From Casuarius casuarius (taxonomy: Eukaryota > Chordata > Aves > Casuariiformes > Casuariidae): a DNA stretch of 64,000 nucleotides. The translations under genes were made by a program, and so were the position numbers. Numbering within the stretch: position 1 is the first letter of the stretch; the number at the start of each line of letters is the position of its first letter. The notes under the pieces were generated by a model that worked only from the letters and a program-made list of their open reading frames with translations, did no database searches and was not told where the DNA came from. The DNA lies in NCBI GenBank assembly GCA_003342895.1, contig PTFA01000191.1:434001-498000 (forward strand). The letters run 5' to 3'. Positions 51,701 to 61,930 of the stretch are shown piece after piece.

Positions 51701-53099
51701 TCTGTTTACATATTTTGTAGCCTAAATTGAGTCGTCTTTGTGACAACACATAGAAACAAGAGAGTCCGGTTTGTTTCCTGAATTCTGGAGTGACACTGCA
51801 GAAGTGTCAGTTTGAAAAAACAGTGTTTCACAGTGAGCCAATTTAATCAGGAGATACTGAAAAACATCAAACATGGAACAGTATTTAGGTCATCCTAAGT
51901 CAGTTTGAAATTACACTTACAATTTATCTGATTGCAAAGCCAATTTTTTAGTATGGATTGATTAAGTGGCTATGTAGAGAGCTGGGAGCACAAGGCCCAG
52001 GCTTAGTTCAGGCTCTTGAGTTATGGTCACAGAGGTAGTAATAATAATAATTTTACATAAATAATAATAGCTACAGTGAAGCATAAAGCCTCAGAACTTC
52101 CAGTAGGAAAAACAGGCAATGATCTGAAACTTTCTTCTTTCTCCTGGCTTAGAGACCTATACCGTTCTTTGAAGGACAGTTTTTGCGTGTTTGTATGTTT
52201 GCATTCTTCTTTACATACAAGTGTGGAAGCTTACAAACTTCTGTTGTGTTCTGAAATAAGATGAACGCAAAAATCTTGGCGTGGTCTTGTTTTGGTAATA
52301 GTGTTCCATGTAGACGTCCTTGTGGTTACGTTAGAGAAGAAAAGAGATTTCCCATGAAGAGGTCATTGTTTGCAAATGGAATGATTAATGACTGAGAATA
52401 GAGATGCAAATTTAACTACATGATTGTGCTCATAAACCCCTAACGTAACTGATTTGAAATCTGTGGTTTTACTGTAGAGTTGAATTTGGCATTGTCATTA
52501 AAAGGCTAGCATCAGTCTGGAAAATTGCTTTTTTTTCCTAATTCCTTTTTTACTTGTATGTTACAAATAACACTGATCATTTTGGAAAGAAGTTGGCAAA
52601 GAAATAAAGTATTTCTCTTGTTTCCTTCACTTCTGAACTCTGCCTCACCCTCACCTACTGCAAACTGCTGTGATCCCAGTGGTTCTGGTGCTGGAAGCTG
52701 ATGCTGAGCCTCTTAGCTGGTTCTTCCTCATGTTTCCTTCCTGCTGTGTGCAGAAGGAGGGGGAAGTGGCAGATGTGCCCTTTTCTGTGACCTTGCAAGA
52801 TGATGCTTGTTAATAGAAGCAGAAGACCAAACTTTTCTGTCTGAGCACACAAAAAAACTGGGACCCTATGAACCATCCAAAGTGAAAGCAAGGGGCAATA
52901 CGAATCCATGTTTCACTAAGAACTTATGAGTTGGTGATGCATGTTCTTGCCCTTTTTTGGTGAACTTCTCCTGGTATCACACTTGTACACATGAGATGTC
53001 CAGCTTGGTGAGTCTCTAAATACAGAATCTGGAATATCTGATTTTGCTTCTGAAATTGTGGGCTCCATTGCAATCATTGTTTTTGCTGGCATCATCTTA

Positions 53100-54525
53100 G
53101 CAGAAGTGGAGAGGGGAGATCAGCAGAGCTGTTTTAAACACAAGAAGGGCAAGAAAGAGGATACAAGGAACTATAGGCCTGTTGGCTTCACCTCAATCCC
53201 TGGTGTTGGAACAAATGATCCTGAAAACCATTTTGAAATACAAAGGACAAGAAGGTGATTGGGAGTAGTCAGCATGGATTTACGAAGGGGAAACCATACC
53301 TGACCACCTGATAGCCTTCTGTGATGGAATGACTGGATCAGTGGACAAGGGGAGAGCAAGGGATGTTGTTTTCCTCTACTTCAGCAAGGCTTTCAATGCT
53401 ATCTCCCATACAATCCTCATTGACAAACTGATGAAGTATGGCCTAAATAAGTAAAAAGTGAAGTCAAGTGCACACTAGCTGAACTGTCGGGCTTGGAGGG
53501 TTTTGGTTGAGCAGTACAAAATCCAGCTGGAGACCAGTCACTACTGGTATATCCCAGGCTTTGATACTGGGGCCACTGCTGTTTAGCATCTTCATTAATG
53601 ACCTGTATGATGAAAGCAAGTATGATGGGATCCTCAGCAAGTTTGTAGCCAATAAAAAATTGGGAGGAGTGAGTGGTGTGTCAGATGGTTTTGCTGCCAT
53701 TCAAAGGGACTCGACAGGCTGGAGAGATGGGCCAAAAGGGATGTCATGAAGTTCAACAAAGGCAAGTGCAGAGTCCTGCTCTGGGGAGGAATAACCCTAT
53801 GCACCATGCAGGCTGAGAGACAACCAGTAAGAAAGCATCTTTGCAGAGAAGGATATGGGTGTCCTGGCAGACAACAAGTTGAACATAAGCCCGCAATGAG
53901 CCCTTGCAGCAAGGAACACCAGCAGCATCCTGGGCTGCGTTAGGAAGAGCACTGCCAGCGGGTCAAGGGAGGTGATCCTTGCCCTCTGCTCATCCCTGGT
54001 GAGGCCACTCCCGGAGTGCTGTGTCCAGTTCTGGGCTCCCCAGCACAAGAGAGACATGGGCTGGCTGGAGAGAGTATTGCAAAGGGCCATGAAGATGATT
54101 AAGGGACTGGAGCATCTGGCATACCAGGAGAGGCTGGGAGAGTTGGGACTGTTCAGCCTTGAAAAGAGAAGGCTCAGGGGGATCTTACTAATGTGCATGA
54201 ATACCTGATGGGCAGGAGTAAGGAAGATGGAGCCAGGCTCTTCTCAATGGTATCCAGTGACAGGACAAGAGGTAATGGGCACAAACTGAAATACAGGAGA
54301 TTCCTTTTACACATAAGAAAAAGCTTCTTTACTGAAAGGATGATTGAACACCAGAACAGGTTGCCCAGAGAGGTTGTGGAGTCTCCATCCTTGGAGACGG
54401 GCAGCACCCACCTGGACACAGTCCTGGGCAAACCTGCTGCAGTTGGCCCTGCTTGAACAGAGGGGGTTTGGACCAGATGATCTCCAGAGGTCCCCACCAA
54501 CCTCAACTATTCTGTTACTCTGAGT
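53100..54525 (+). mobile_element. CR1 LINE, 5'-truncated copy 2
   Basis: A longer CR1 copy than the one at 11.5 kb. It begins near the RT block KKGKKEDTRNYRPV and continues through frameshifted HGFTKGK and DKGRARDVVFLYFSKAFNAIS (palm motif A), SSWRPVTTGISQA (motif B region), [42 protein letters not shown] and NRLPREVVESPSLE. It ends with the CR1 3' UTR (gatgatctccagagg, caacctcaactattctgtt). Motif A has lost its catalytic aspartate (YLDF to FLYF) and the FADD motif reads FVAN (53642-53653), so the copy is enzymatically dead as well as frameshifted. Same strand as copy 1. Confidence 0.95.
53642..53653 (+). other. CR1 RT catalytic motif lost (FVAN)
   Basis: At the position of the palm motif FADD, the codons ttt-gta-gcc-aat read FVAN. 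Neither aspartate remains, in contrast to copy 1 (FVDD). Confidence 0.75.
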
Positions 54526-57253
54526 TTTGAGGATTGAAGCATGCAGAGAGAAAATGAAGGGGGAGTCTTAGGAGATAATCATGAAACCTGGTTGAACTCA
54601 CCAGTCTAATCTATTTTACAGCACCTGCCTCCTCCTTTTGCGCAAGGCAGGTTGCGATGGTGGCCTGTGGCTCAGACGGTGGAGAACATGTGCAGCTACA
54701 GCTAGTGGTGAGCCAGTTTGTGTCAGAGCAACCAGCATGTATGAGTGAGCCATATGTCTGGGTGGGAGTGAGGTTCACAGAACTGAGTTATGTGCCATCT
54801 AAGCTTCCTAATCAAGGTGAACTTGTGAATTTAGTACCAGAAGTTTTATTCTTTTGGTTTGTGGCCTGGGACCTCCACAAAGTTCAGGACGGCAGAAGGC
54901 TGGGGGGTAAGAAGAGGATGGATTCCCTGTACAGATACTTAGTGAGATACTGTCAGAGGAGGAATGATACAGATATTCTTGAGAACTGATCGGAAAAACT
55001 CTGATCAAACAGTTTGGGGAGTTTGGGTCGGTTATCACAAATGTTGGTGGTTATTGCAAACAATTTAAAGTCAAGATGTTTTGTAGGAAGAGTTTAGTTT
55101 TTGGCAAAGTACCTCCCCTTTGGTGGGAAGCTGTTTGGTAAAGCAACTGCTTTACCAGTTGCTCAGCAGCCCAGCTAAATGGCTTCTGAGGAGCCGGGGT
55201 ATTTGGGCTCCCGGCTCTTTGGCTCAGCTGGCAGGTCAAGGATGCTTTGAAAGCTAGAAGACAGGAGTCTCGAAGAAAATGGGAAGGGATTTGTTGGGTT
55301 TCCCTCTACCTTTCCCTCTACCTTGCCTTTCAAGCGAGAATTCTCTTTTCAGAATTAATTGAAGGAAAGCATTTCCATTTGGTAATTAAAAAACTCTGCT
55401 AAGCTTTGAATTTTTTTGAACGGTTGATATCAAATAGGAGGAGCCTTTAAAATGTCTGGTATTCCCCAGGGTGGAAGAGCTGCTCTGTTCCCAGCTTTCC
55501 TTATTGCTATTTTCAATGTGGCAAATGAAGGCACAGAGCCCAACCCATCTAGTAGCACCTGCAAACCCACCCACTTCCCTGGACTTCAGCCTCTTCCAGG
55601 ATTGGCTAGGTCAAGTTGTTTAGATGGACTTTAGATAAAGTGACTAAGATCACAGTGCTTAACTGCTTCATCAGGGGTTTATTCCTATACATGTGCTGAT
55701 TAAAAAAGAAATTATGATTTTGAGCACTGCTTTTGGGCTTCTCTGGGCTGTCCTCCAGTGTTTGCTTTGCATGAGAATGAAGAATTCAGGATTTTTCCTT
55801 GCTCCTTTAAAGCCTGCAAACTCCTCCTGGAAAACAGGCTACTTCATGAGCTTCCAAGCACGGCTGCTTTTTAATTGGAACCCGTAAGTGGAAAAATGTA
55901 ACCTTTTCTAGTGCCGTGGTGATATGGGCTCTAGAAATGGGGTGAAGGAATTTTAAGCTTCCTGCTGTGTGTTAATACTACGAGAAAATATTTCTTTTCT
56001 CCTGCTTTTACCTTTCACCCTTTTCCAGTGCTTGTGCTTGCCAGGCCTTTTCAATAACCTCCCACCCCCCCTTTTTTAAGCTCCTCCTTGGTCCTGTTTG
56101 CTCTTGTTGGTGCTTTCTCATAATGCATTAGAAGGAAATAGAAATGGGAGTGGGGGAGTCTCCTTTTTCTTTAACTCTCAAAATTCATTGCCTTAGCTGC
56201 TCCTTCTGCTAATGCTTCATCTGCAGCCACTGTAAGCTTGTTCCTCACTGCTACTCCTTGCCATTTATTTTCATTTACATGTGTATCACATCAAAAGCTG
56301 TGCCTCTACCTTAACCTATAGTGCTTCGCACTTGCAATATTGGTCATTTAGTTAGCTGGAGCTTCAAGCAGAAATACCTGCTATATTGTCCCTGAATGTG
56401 TGAGGAGGGAGAAGAGGAGGCTCTTTAAAGGCAATTAAAAGCTTGCTGTGGACAATCTTGGAAGGTATTCTTAGCTGTGGTGCTCAGCTCCTGTTTAGGT
56501 CAGAAATTTGTGCACGAATTACTGGTGTGAGCTGGTAGTGCTGTTAGAGGAATTGTGTTCATCAGCTGCGAACACTTAAGAGATTACCGCCAGGATGTTT
56601 CTCATTGCCTGCACGTGGGCTAGCTGTGCATCATTCTGCTCTTCTGGGTATCTACCAGTTCGGTCAGTTCACCCGTCGATGGAAAATGCTGTTTCTTCCC
56701 AATTGCATCTTCAGTTTCTCTCTTGGACACGACTGTGAGTTAACTGTATTTTAATAACTTCAAGGATTTTTTTTTCTTTTTCTTTTTTCTTTCTTTTTTT
56801 TTTTTTGCATTTATGACAATGTGTTTTCTCCCATGTGGATGATATTTTTTTCCCTCACAGTCGGCCCCATTAAAACTGTAACCCCTGAGAGCGGATTGCG
56901 GTGACATCTAACATTTGTTCTGTTTGTACTGCAGGCTGAGGTCAAGCAAACAAACAAAGCAATCATTATGTTTTAGCATTCTTCCTTAATGAGCACATTA
57001 AAATCTAGCCAGAGCTGCAGGATCGGTTATGAGGAGAAGGGGGAAACATGGAACTCCAAGCACTGTCTTTTTGAAGCAATCTATAGGAAAATAATAGACT
57101 AAAAGGATATGTAAGGGCTTTGGTAGGAAATAAATGGCACTGTGTTGTTGACGGAAAAAGATCTTGGCAGAAGGCTTGTTGTGACTGTTTCTGTGGCTTA
57201 GAAAGGCATTTCCTACAGACTGGACTAACCATGAAAAATGTCTCTGCTTTTAG
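54526..57253. other. Probable intron, no gene recognised
   Basis: Non-coding DNA with a pyrimidine-rich tract (56767-56806). The part at 56810-57010 has moderate complexity and some CpG (gtcggcc, gagcggattgcgg), resembling conserved non-coding DNA, without proof. Confidence 0.5.
56767..56806. repeat. Pyrimidine-rich (T/C) tract
   Basis: A 40-base run of T with scattered C. It could act as a polypyrimidine tract but no good AG follows at once. Confidence 0.9.
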
Positions 57254-57345
57254 GAGTTCAAGGCATTCAGTGGAGTCTTCCCAGAGAAGATGTCGTCTTT
57301 GACAATGGAAGCCCGTTGTCTGGACAAAAGAGGAAGTTTCTTTAA
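57254..57345 (+). other. Candidate exon, two readable frames
   Basis: A pyrimidine-containing acceptor (tgtctctgcttttAG) precedes a segment that ends at TTTAAG|GTAAAT, a fair donor. Read with two bases completing a preceding codon, it gives VQGIQWSLPREDVVFDNG, then about 12 more residues and TAA at 57343-57345, which would make it the last coding exon after 40534-40625. Read from the first base it is open for all 31 codons and contains two ATGs (57290 and 57305, the second in an optimal acaATGg context) with MEARCLDKRGSFFK running into the donor, which would make it a first coding exon behind a 5' UTR exon in the CpG island. The sequence alone does not decide. No homologue was recognised for either peptide. 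Confidence 0.35.
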
Positions 57346-57830
57346 GGTAAATGGGATATTTGATTTATTTCAGTAATTAGGAGGATGCATTTGCTTTGAA
57401 GTGCTAGGTTGCTTATTTTCTCTTTAGCAGCTGTAAAGAGCCTTAGTGTCTCTGACAAAAAAGGCAAAACAACTCCCCCCACCCCAGTCCTGAGAAAACA
57501 TATATCATTTTTTACTGGCCCTGGGTTTTGTGTCTTGGTAGACCAACACAAAAAAATAAAGCACGTGGGTTTCTGTGCAGCTAGCGCTGCAGAAAGTGCA
57601 ACAGAGTCTGTGATATGTAGCATATCTTTTCTGTAAAATGGGAAGCATTTCACTGAGGATCTCTTTTTACAGCTTTTATTTGAGGTTAGATTGCCATCCA
57701 GTTACTTCTTGTGTATATAGTTTTCCTGTACGCTGAATAGAATATCTGGTACAAAAGGGCTTGTGGCTTCTTTGCAGCTGGTACTGAGAATATAAGCTTT
57801 TTTACACACACGCATAACATGATCAGAGCT

Positions 57831-57850
57831 TTCATAAACTGGTTTATGAA
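57831..57850. other. Short perfect palindrome
   Basis: ttcataaac-tg-gtttatgaa is a perfect 9-bp inverted repeat with a 2-base loop. No neighbouring feature explains it. Confidence 0.75.
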
Positions 57851-59626
57851 GTTTAAAGTTGTATCATTACTGGATTAGTTTTATTGGGGAGGGGGGCTCT
57901 TTGTTTTTGTGTTGTCCAAACACTCACAAAAATATTATCTTTGTAGTCCCAGTGTATATATATCAGTTGGATTTTTTATTATTCATTCTTTGGAGTATTT
58001 AAGCTTAAGTGCACCTCATTTGAAATCAACAAGAAGCTGGTGTCTAGCTCACTGCAATACTCCCAAAAATCCAGCAAGGTGCGTGTCTGTGTCTTCAGGT
58101 GCCTAAATACTTTAGAGGAACCTAATCCTTCTTCCGTTAAGATACTCAGCCCAGCTTCCTGGGTCACACAGGCACAGAGTTAGTGGTTCTGTTCTGCCAT
58201 TCACGTGCTTACACAAAGAAAGCAGAAATAGTTTCACTTAGTGTCCTTGTACTCTGAATGCTGTTTGAGATGTCATGTGGCTTGCAGCACACCTAATACA
58301 ATATATTTCAGTGAGAAATAGTTTCAGGTGAGAGCCTTTCCGTTTTCTCTCAGTTCCATCTTGCATCACAAAATAGAGCTGAAGTATGGTGATGCATGAA
58401 ATGGGCCAAGAAGTATGGGGTGTAACATATGCACTCCTTGCCTGACACCCTGAGAAACACCTGTGCGTACAGCAGTGGTGGAGGCCTCATTGGATTTGCA
58501 GTAGAGCTCAGAGCCGCATGAAGGTAGGGCTCTGGCTCAAAGCATCTTTTTCCCCTCCAATACTCCCTGGAATTCTTTAGAAGTGCATTTTTCCCTGGGT
58601 ATTAACTTTGCTTTTTTTCCCAGTATTCCCTGTGACGTTAAATTGCATGATTGGCCCCAGATCTGAGCACCAGCAGTAGCTTAGCCCAGGCATGAGCAAT
58701 CACACTGCGCTGTGTCCTCGCTTCTGCCACCCGCTCTGTGCAGGTTGTTCCAGCTTGGGAGGACCTGTCAGAGGGTTTTCTGTGCTGCGGTGTGCTAACT
58801 CTTTTCCAGGGCGACGTGGGAACTCATTTTGGTCTTTTTATGAGGTAGGGTGGAGAGGGAGGTTTTGGAGAACTGTCAGATCTCAAGTTGCATCTCTACC
58901 TGCATCTCCACCGCAGAAGATGGAGGTGGGGTAGGAGTTAATCAGTATGGTTCTCAAAAGACCACTGAATGCCATTAACTATGTTTTGTTTATGTATAAT
59001 GAGGGAAGTCTGGAGGCAGGGCTTAAGTAAATTGCAGAGAAGACTGTGGTTAACATTTTCTTCCAGAGACTACTTGCTGTGCAGTGAGGTTAACAAAACC
59101 TTCCTGTGCACCGTGTGAGTACAGCTGCAGACAGCATGTACTGGAGAGCAGGGCAGGGAGAGTACTGCCCAGGCAGTGCCACTCAGTTGAAGGCATCTTG
59201 ACCTAGCAAGGTGCAGTGTCCTCCCCCTGCCTGGGGACTATATGCATATTTTTCAGAACTGTTGTGAGGAAGAGAGTAAACTGTCACGTAGGCCGGCTTG
59301 GGATCAGGGTTAAATATGACAAAGCTGAATTTATCTGTTCTGCACTAGCATTTTGCTGTTAGCGTAGTGCCAGGGTCGTAGTGACTGCCTTGTGAGGCGA
59401 AGGTTTGCTCTAAGGAGCGACAAGAAAGTTACAGGTGCTTCTGAGCGCTGGATTAGCTTATCTGGAGTCTTTTTCTTAGAAAATTCACCTCCAGCTGTCC
59501 TTCCTGTGAAAGATATTGCTACTTGCTGCCATCTCAGCTTATATTAAGGAAAAGAATAGTGGTCTTCTTTGTCTAGCATTGCAGTCAATGTGATTGAACA
59601 GAAAAAGCTTTAAGTAGTGGCACTAC

Positions 59627-59647
59627 TTTTTTTTTTTTTTTTTTTTT
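59627..59647. repeat. Poly-T tract (21 nt)
   Basis: A run of 21 T followed by cctttctagcag, which looks like a splice acceptor, but the sequence after it meets stops quickly and has no matching donor. Confidence 0.92.
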
Positions 59648-61044
59648 CCTTTCTAGCAGATAGAAGGAAAAAAACTCATAGTAAGGCTATGGGTAAAGGG
59701 GAACAAAGCAACTGTGCCTAATGTCAGAGCTATAATCACTACTAAAGGAGTGTGCAGACCACTATTCAGGCCAGCAGCTTCATAGTACAGTTGTAGTGAC
59801 ACATGTACACATTGAAATGCCCAGTTAATGTGTTGCATGTTCTCTTTATCTTGTGGCAATCTTACCAGGCCAATCTCTAAGAAATGAAAGATTGGTGCTG
59901 CAGTGACTGAATATTTTCTTCTTTGGCTCACTCTGAGTTTCATGTGGTCAGCAATAAACAGGAGTCATCTGGGGACAGAAACTGCCTCGTGGTTTTGCAA
60001 TACGCTTTTGTTATGTCCTGTTTCTCATAAGCACAAACATTACCTTGTTTGATGGCAGTCCACAGCTGTATGGGGTGAATGGTCATACTTTCAAATCATA
60101 GCAAGAAACTATTTCAATTATGGGGAATATTTCTAGATTTTCGCTTGTGTGTGTGCTGAGGGAATAATGATGTCGATGGGACTGCAAGCAAGTGTCCAAG
60201 TCGTTTTCTATAGTGCGTTGATTTCTTCACCTTTAAGTAACTCTTGGGTGGTGTATAAACACTGAAATGACGATTTTGTATACCTCCTGATCATGCTGAT
60301 ATCATGGATGAAGTTACTCAAAATGATTAGGGCAGCAGTATGCCATAGCAATTTCATGATGCCAAGCTGTTTTAAGGCTATAATAGCGTCAGCTGAGAAA
60401 CTCTAAGGTTGGTCTAAATTTTCCTAGGGACAACCTGGCAGGGGAATGGCCTGAAGAATAGTGGAAATAAAAAATGCCTCAGAGGTACCTTTTCAAACTT
60501 CTCATCCTCTTGTAAAATCATAAGAACAGTTACTTTGGCTCTGAGGTGGATGGGTTAGTATAGAAGGCACTTCACCCATCAGATTTTTCTGTATGCATTA
60601 TTTTACTTGTTTTTTGGTTTTTCATGTGTTCTTTAGATACAAATATTTTTTTCCTTGTCTTCCTTTGTGTTTTGGAGACCTGGTAAGTAAGAGAGATCCT
60701 CTTACCCGTGTTACCTGTGCTTCAGAAAGTTCTCCAGATGTTCTCCCAGATCGTGTGTGTAGACTACTTCTGCATATGGCTTTTGCGCTGTACGTGGTAA
60801 TTTGCAATTTCCCAAAATACCTTTAGCGTGCTGGGCTACAATTTCTCAGGGCAGTTTAAGTGCTCGTAAAAAGTATCTTGCTATTCTTGGTAACTTTTAC
60901 TCGGAAATTCATTGGCACATACCAATGGGAAACGCCAACTTGCTGTTTCTTCTTGGTTGTACTTAAATAGTCCCCATTGCTGTAGCTTCTGACCGTCTCT
61001 TTGGTTTTTTTCCACATTCATTCTTTCAACCATTAGTACGCTAG

Positions 61045-61285
61045 GAGAAGACTATTGTCCCCATTTTACAAAGAGTGAAGGCCTGTGTTTTTAGAAGCTA
61101 AATTCTGCCAAATCTTTAAATGTAGCACTTGATGAAAGCTCAGAGCCAGCGAGTAGCAAAAGGGAAGCAAAGATGGAGTTTAGGCTGGGTAATTGCCTGA
61201 ATTGCCAGTGGTTACAGAGGGAGTCTGTGGTGAAGCAAGGAAGTGAATATATGTCTCTGACAAACATCCTTTTTACTGAATCATC
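61045..61285 (-). repeat. MIR-like SINE relic
   Basis: Read on the plus strand, attgtccccattttacaaag matches the reverse complement of the MIR 'cattttacagatgagg' block. About 150 bases on, gttacagagggagtctgtgg followed by caaggaagtgaatatatgtctctga matches the 'cacacagggagtctgtggcagagcagggaattgaacccagatctc' block. The order and spacing fit one element with loss of similarity in the middle. Matching is from memory. Confidence 0.4.
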
Positions 61286-61534
61286 CTTCTTCTCATCAAA
61301 ATGTTAAGTTCCAACTGTACTGAACGGACATCTGAAATGTTACACCGTTAATGCTTTTCTGTCCTAAAATCAAGCATCAGCCAAAACTGTGTTGGTTACT
61401 GGTGAATAAGATACTGAATAATGTTAGTGGTCTTGGAAATGGACTGTGCAAAATAACCAGAAACTGCAGCCATGTATCAAAATATTTAATTGTATACAGA
61501 CATTTGGACAAGTCCAGAAATAGCATTCCCAGTT

Positions 61535-61930
61535 TGGCTCGTGCCTCTGGCGCTCCGCCAGCTCCGCGCACAGGGTGCTCTTTGAGGGTTGCTACATTCT
61601 GCTTATCAAAACAGGAAGGCAAAGACGAGATGCCAAATAGGATGCAGGGCTCCAGCAAGAATGAAAAATGAGATGCTGGCGGGAAAAGGGGTAAGTGCTG
61701 GACCGCGCTTGTCCATTCGGACACTGATCTCGGTTGTCTTCAGCCCGCATGCCCTCTCCAGATCAGAGACGCTGATCTCACCTTTCCTCTTGAGCTGTTG
61801 TAAGAGGCAGAGCTCAGAAACTCTCTGCAATGGTCATCTCTGTTGTCTCTTTTAATGCACTCCTAAGAAACGTGGCAGTTTCCTTAATTCTTCAATCAAG
61901 CTTATTTGCATTTCAATACAGAAAACAGGG
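61535..61930. promoter_or_regulatory. CpG-preserving block with octamer motif
   Basis: About 13 CpG fall between 61540 and 61780, inside CpG-poor DNA. To the right, atttgcat (61904-61911) is a perfect POU-factor octamer. On the minus strand a 74-codon frame (61606-61830) includes RVSELCLLQQLKRKGEISVS, and a plus-strand donor-like AAGGG|GTAAGT lies at about 61690. A conserved regulatory element is the simplest explanation. An unrecognised exon is possible. Confidence 0.3.

Larger units (their letters stand above)
42888..53099. other. Probable intron, no gene recognised
   Basis: Mostly AT-rich DNA. It holds a higher-GC block at 44900-46060 with overlapping open frames on both strands (minus 45454-45825, plus 45665-46048), a CA repeat (48245-48282), a CpG-preserving block (48540-48745) and a short TAA repeat (52036-52070). 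No recognised RNA or protein gene. Confidence 0.5.
57346..61040. other. Non-coding DNA (intron or 3' UTR), no gene recognised
   Basis: If 57254-57345 is a terminal exon, the AATAAA at about 57556-57561 is the first plausible poly-A signal. Otherwise this is intron. It contains a 9-bp perfect palindrome with a 2-base loop (57831-57850), a T21 run (59627-59647) followed by ctttctag, and short open frames without identity. Confidence 0.45.

Noticed and set aside
55693..55887. 64-codon plus frame ending at CCC|GTAAGT.
   Set aside because: Weak acceptor context (ctgtcctccag inside the frame) and no recognisable peptide; likely chance.
58810..58844. 35-bp segment between cttttccag and gag|gtaggg.
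   Set aside because: Too short, with a moderate donor, and no phase or coding support.
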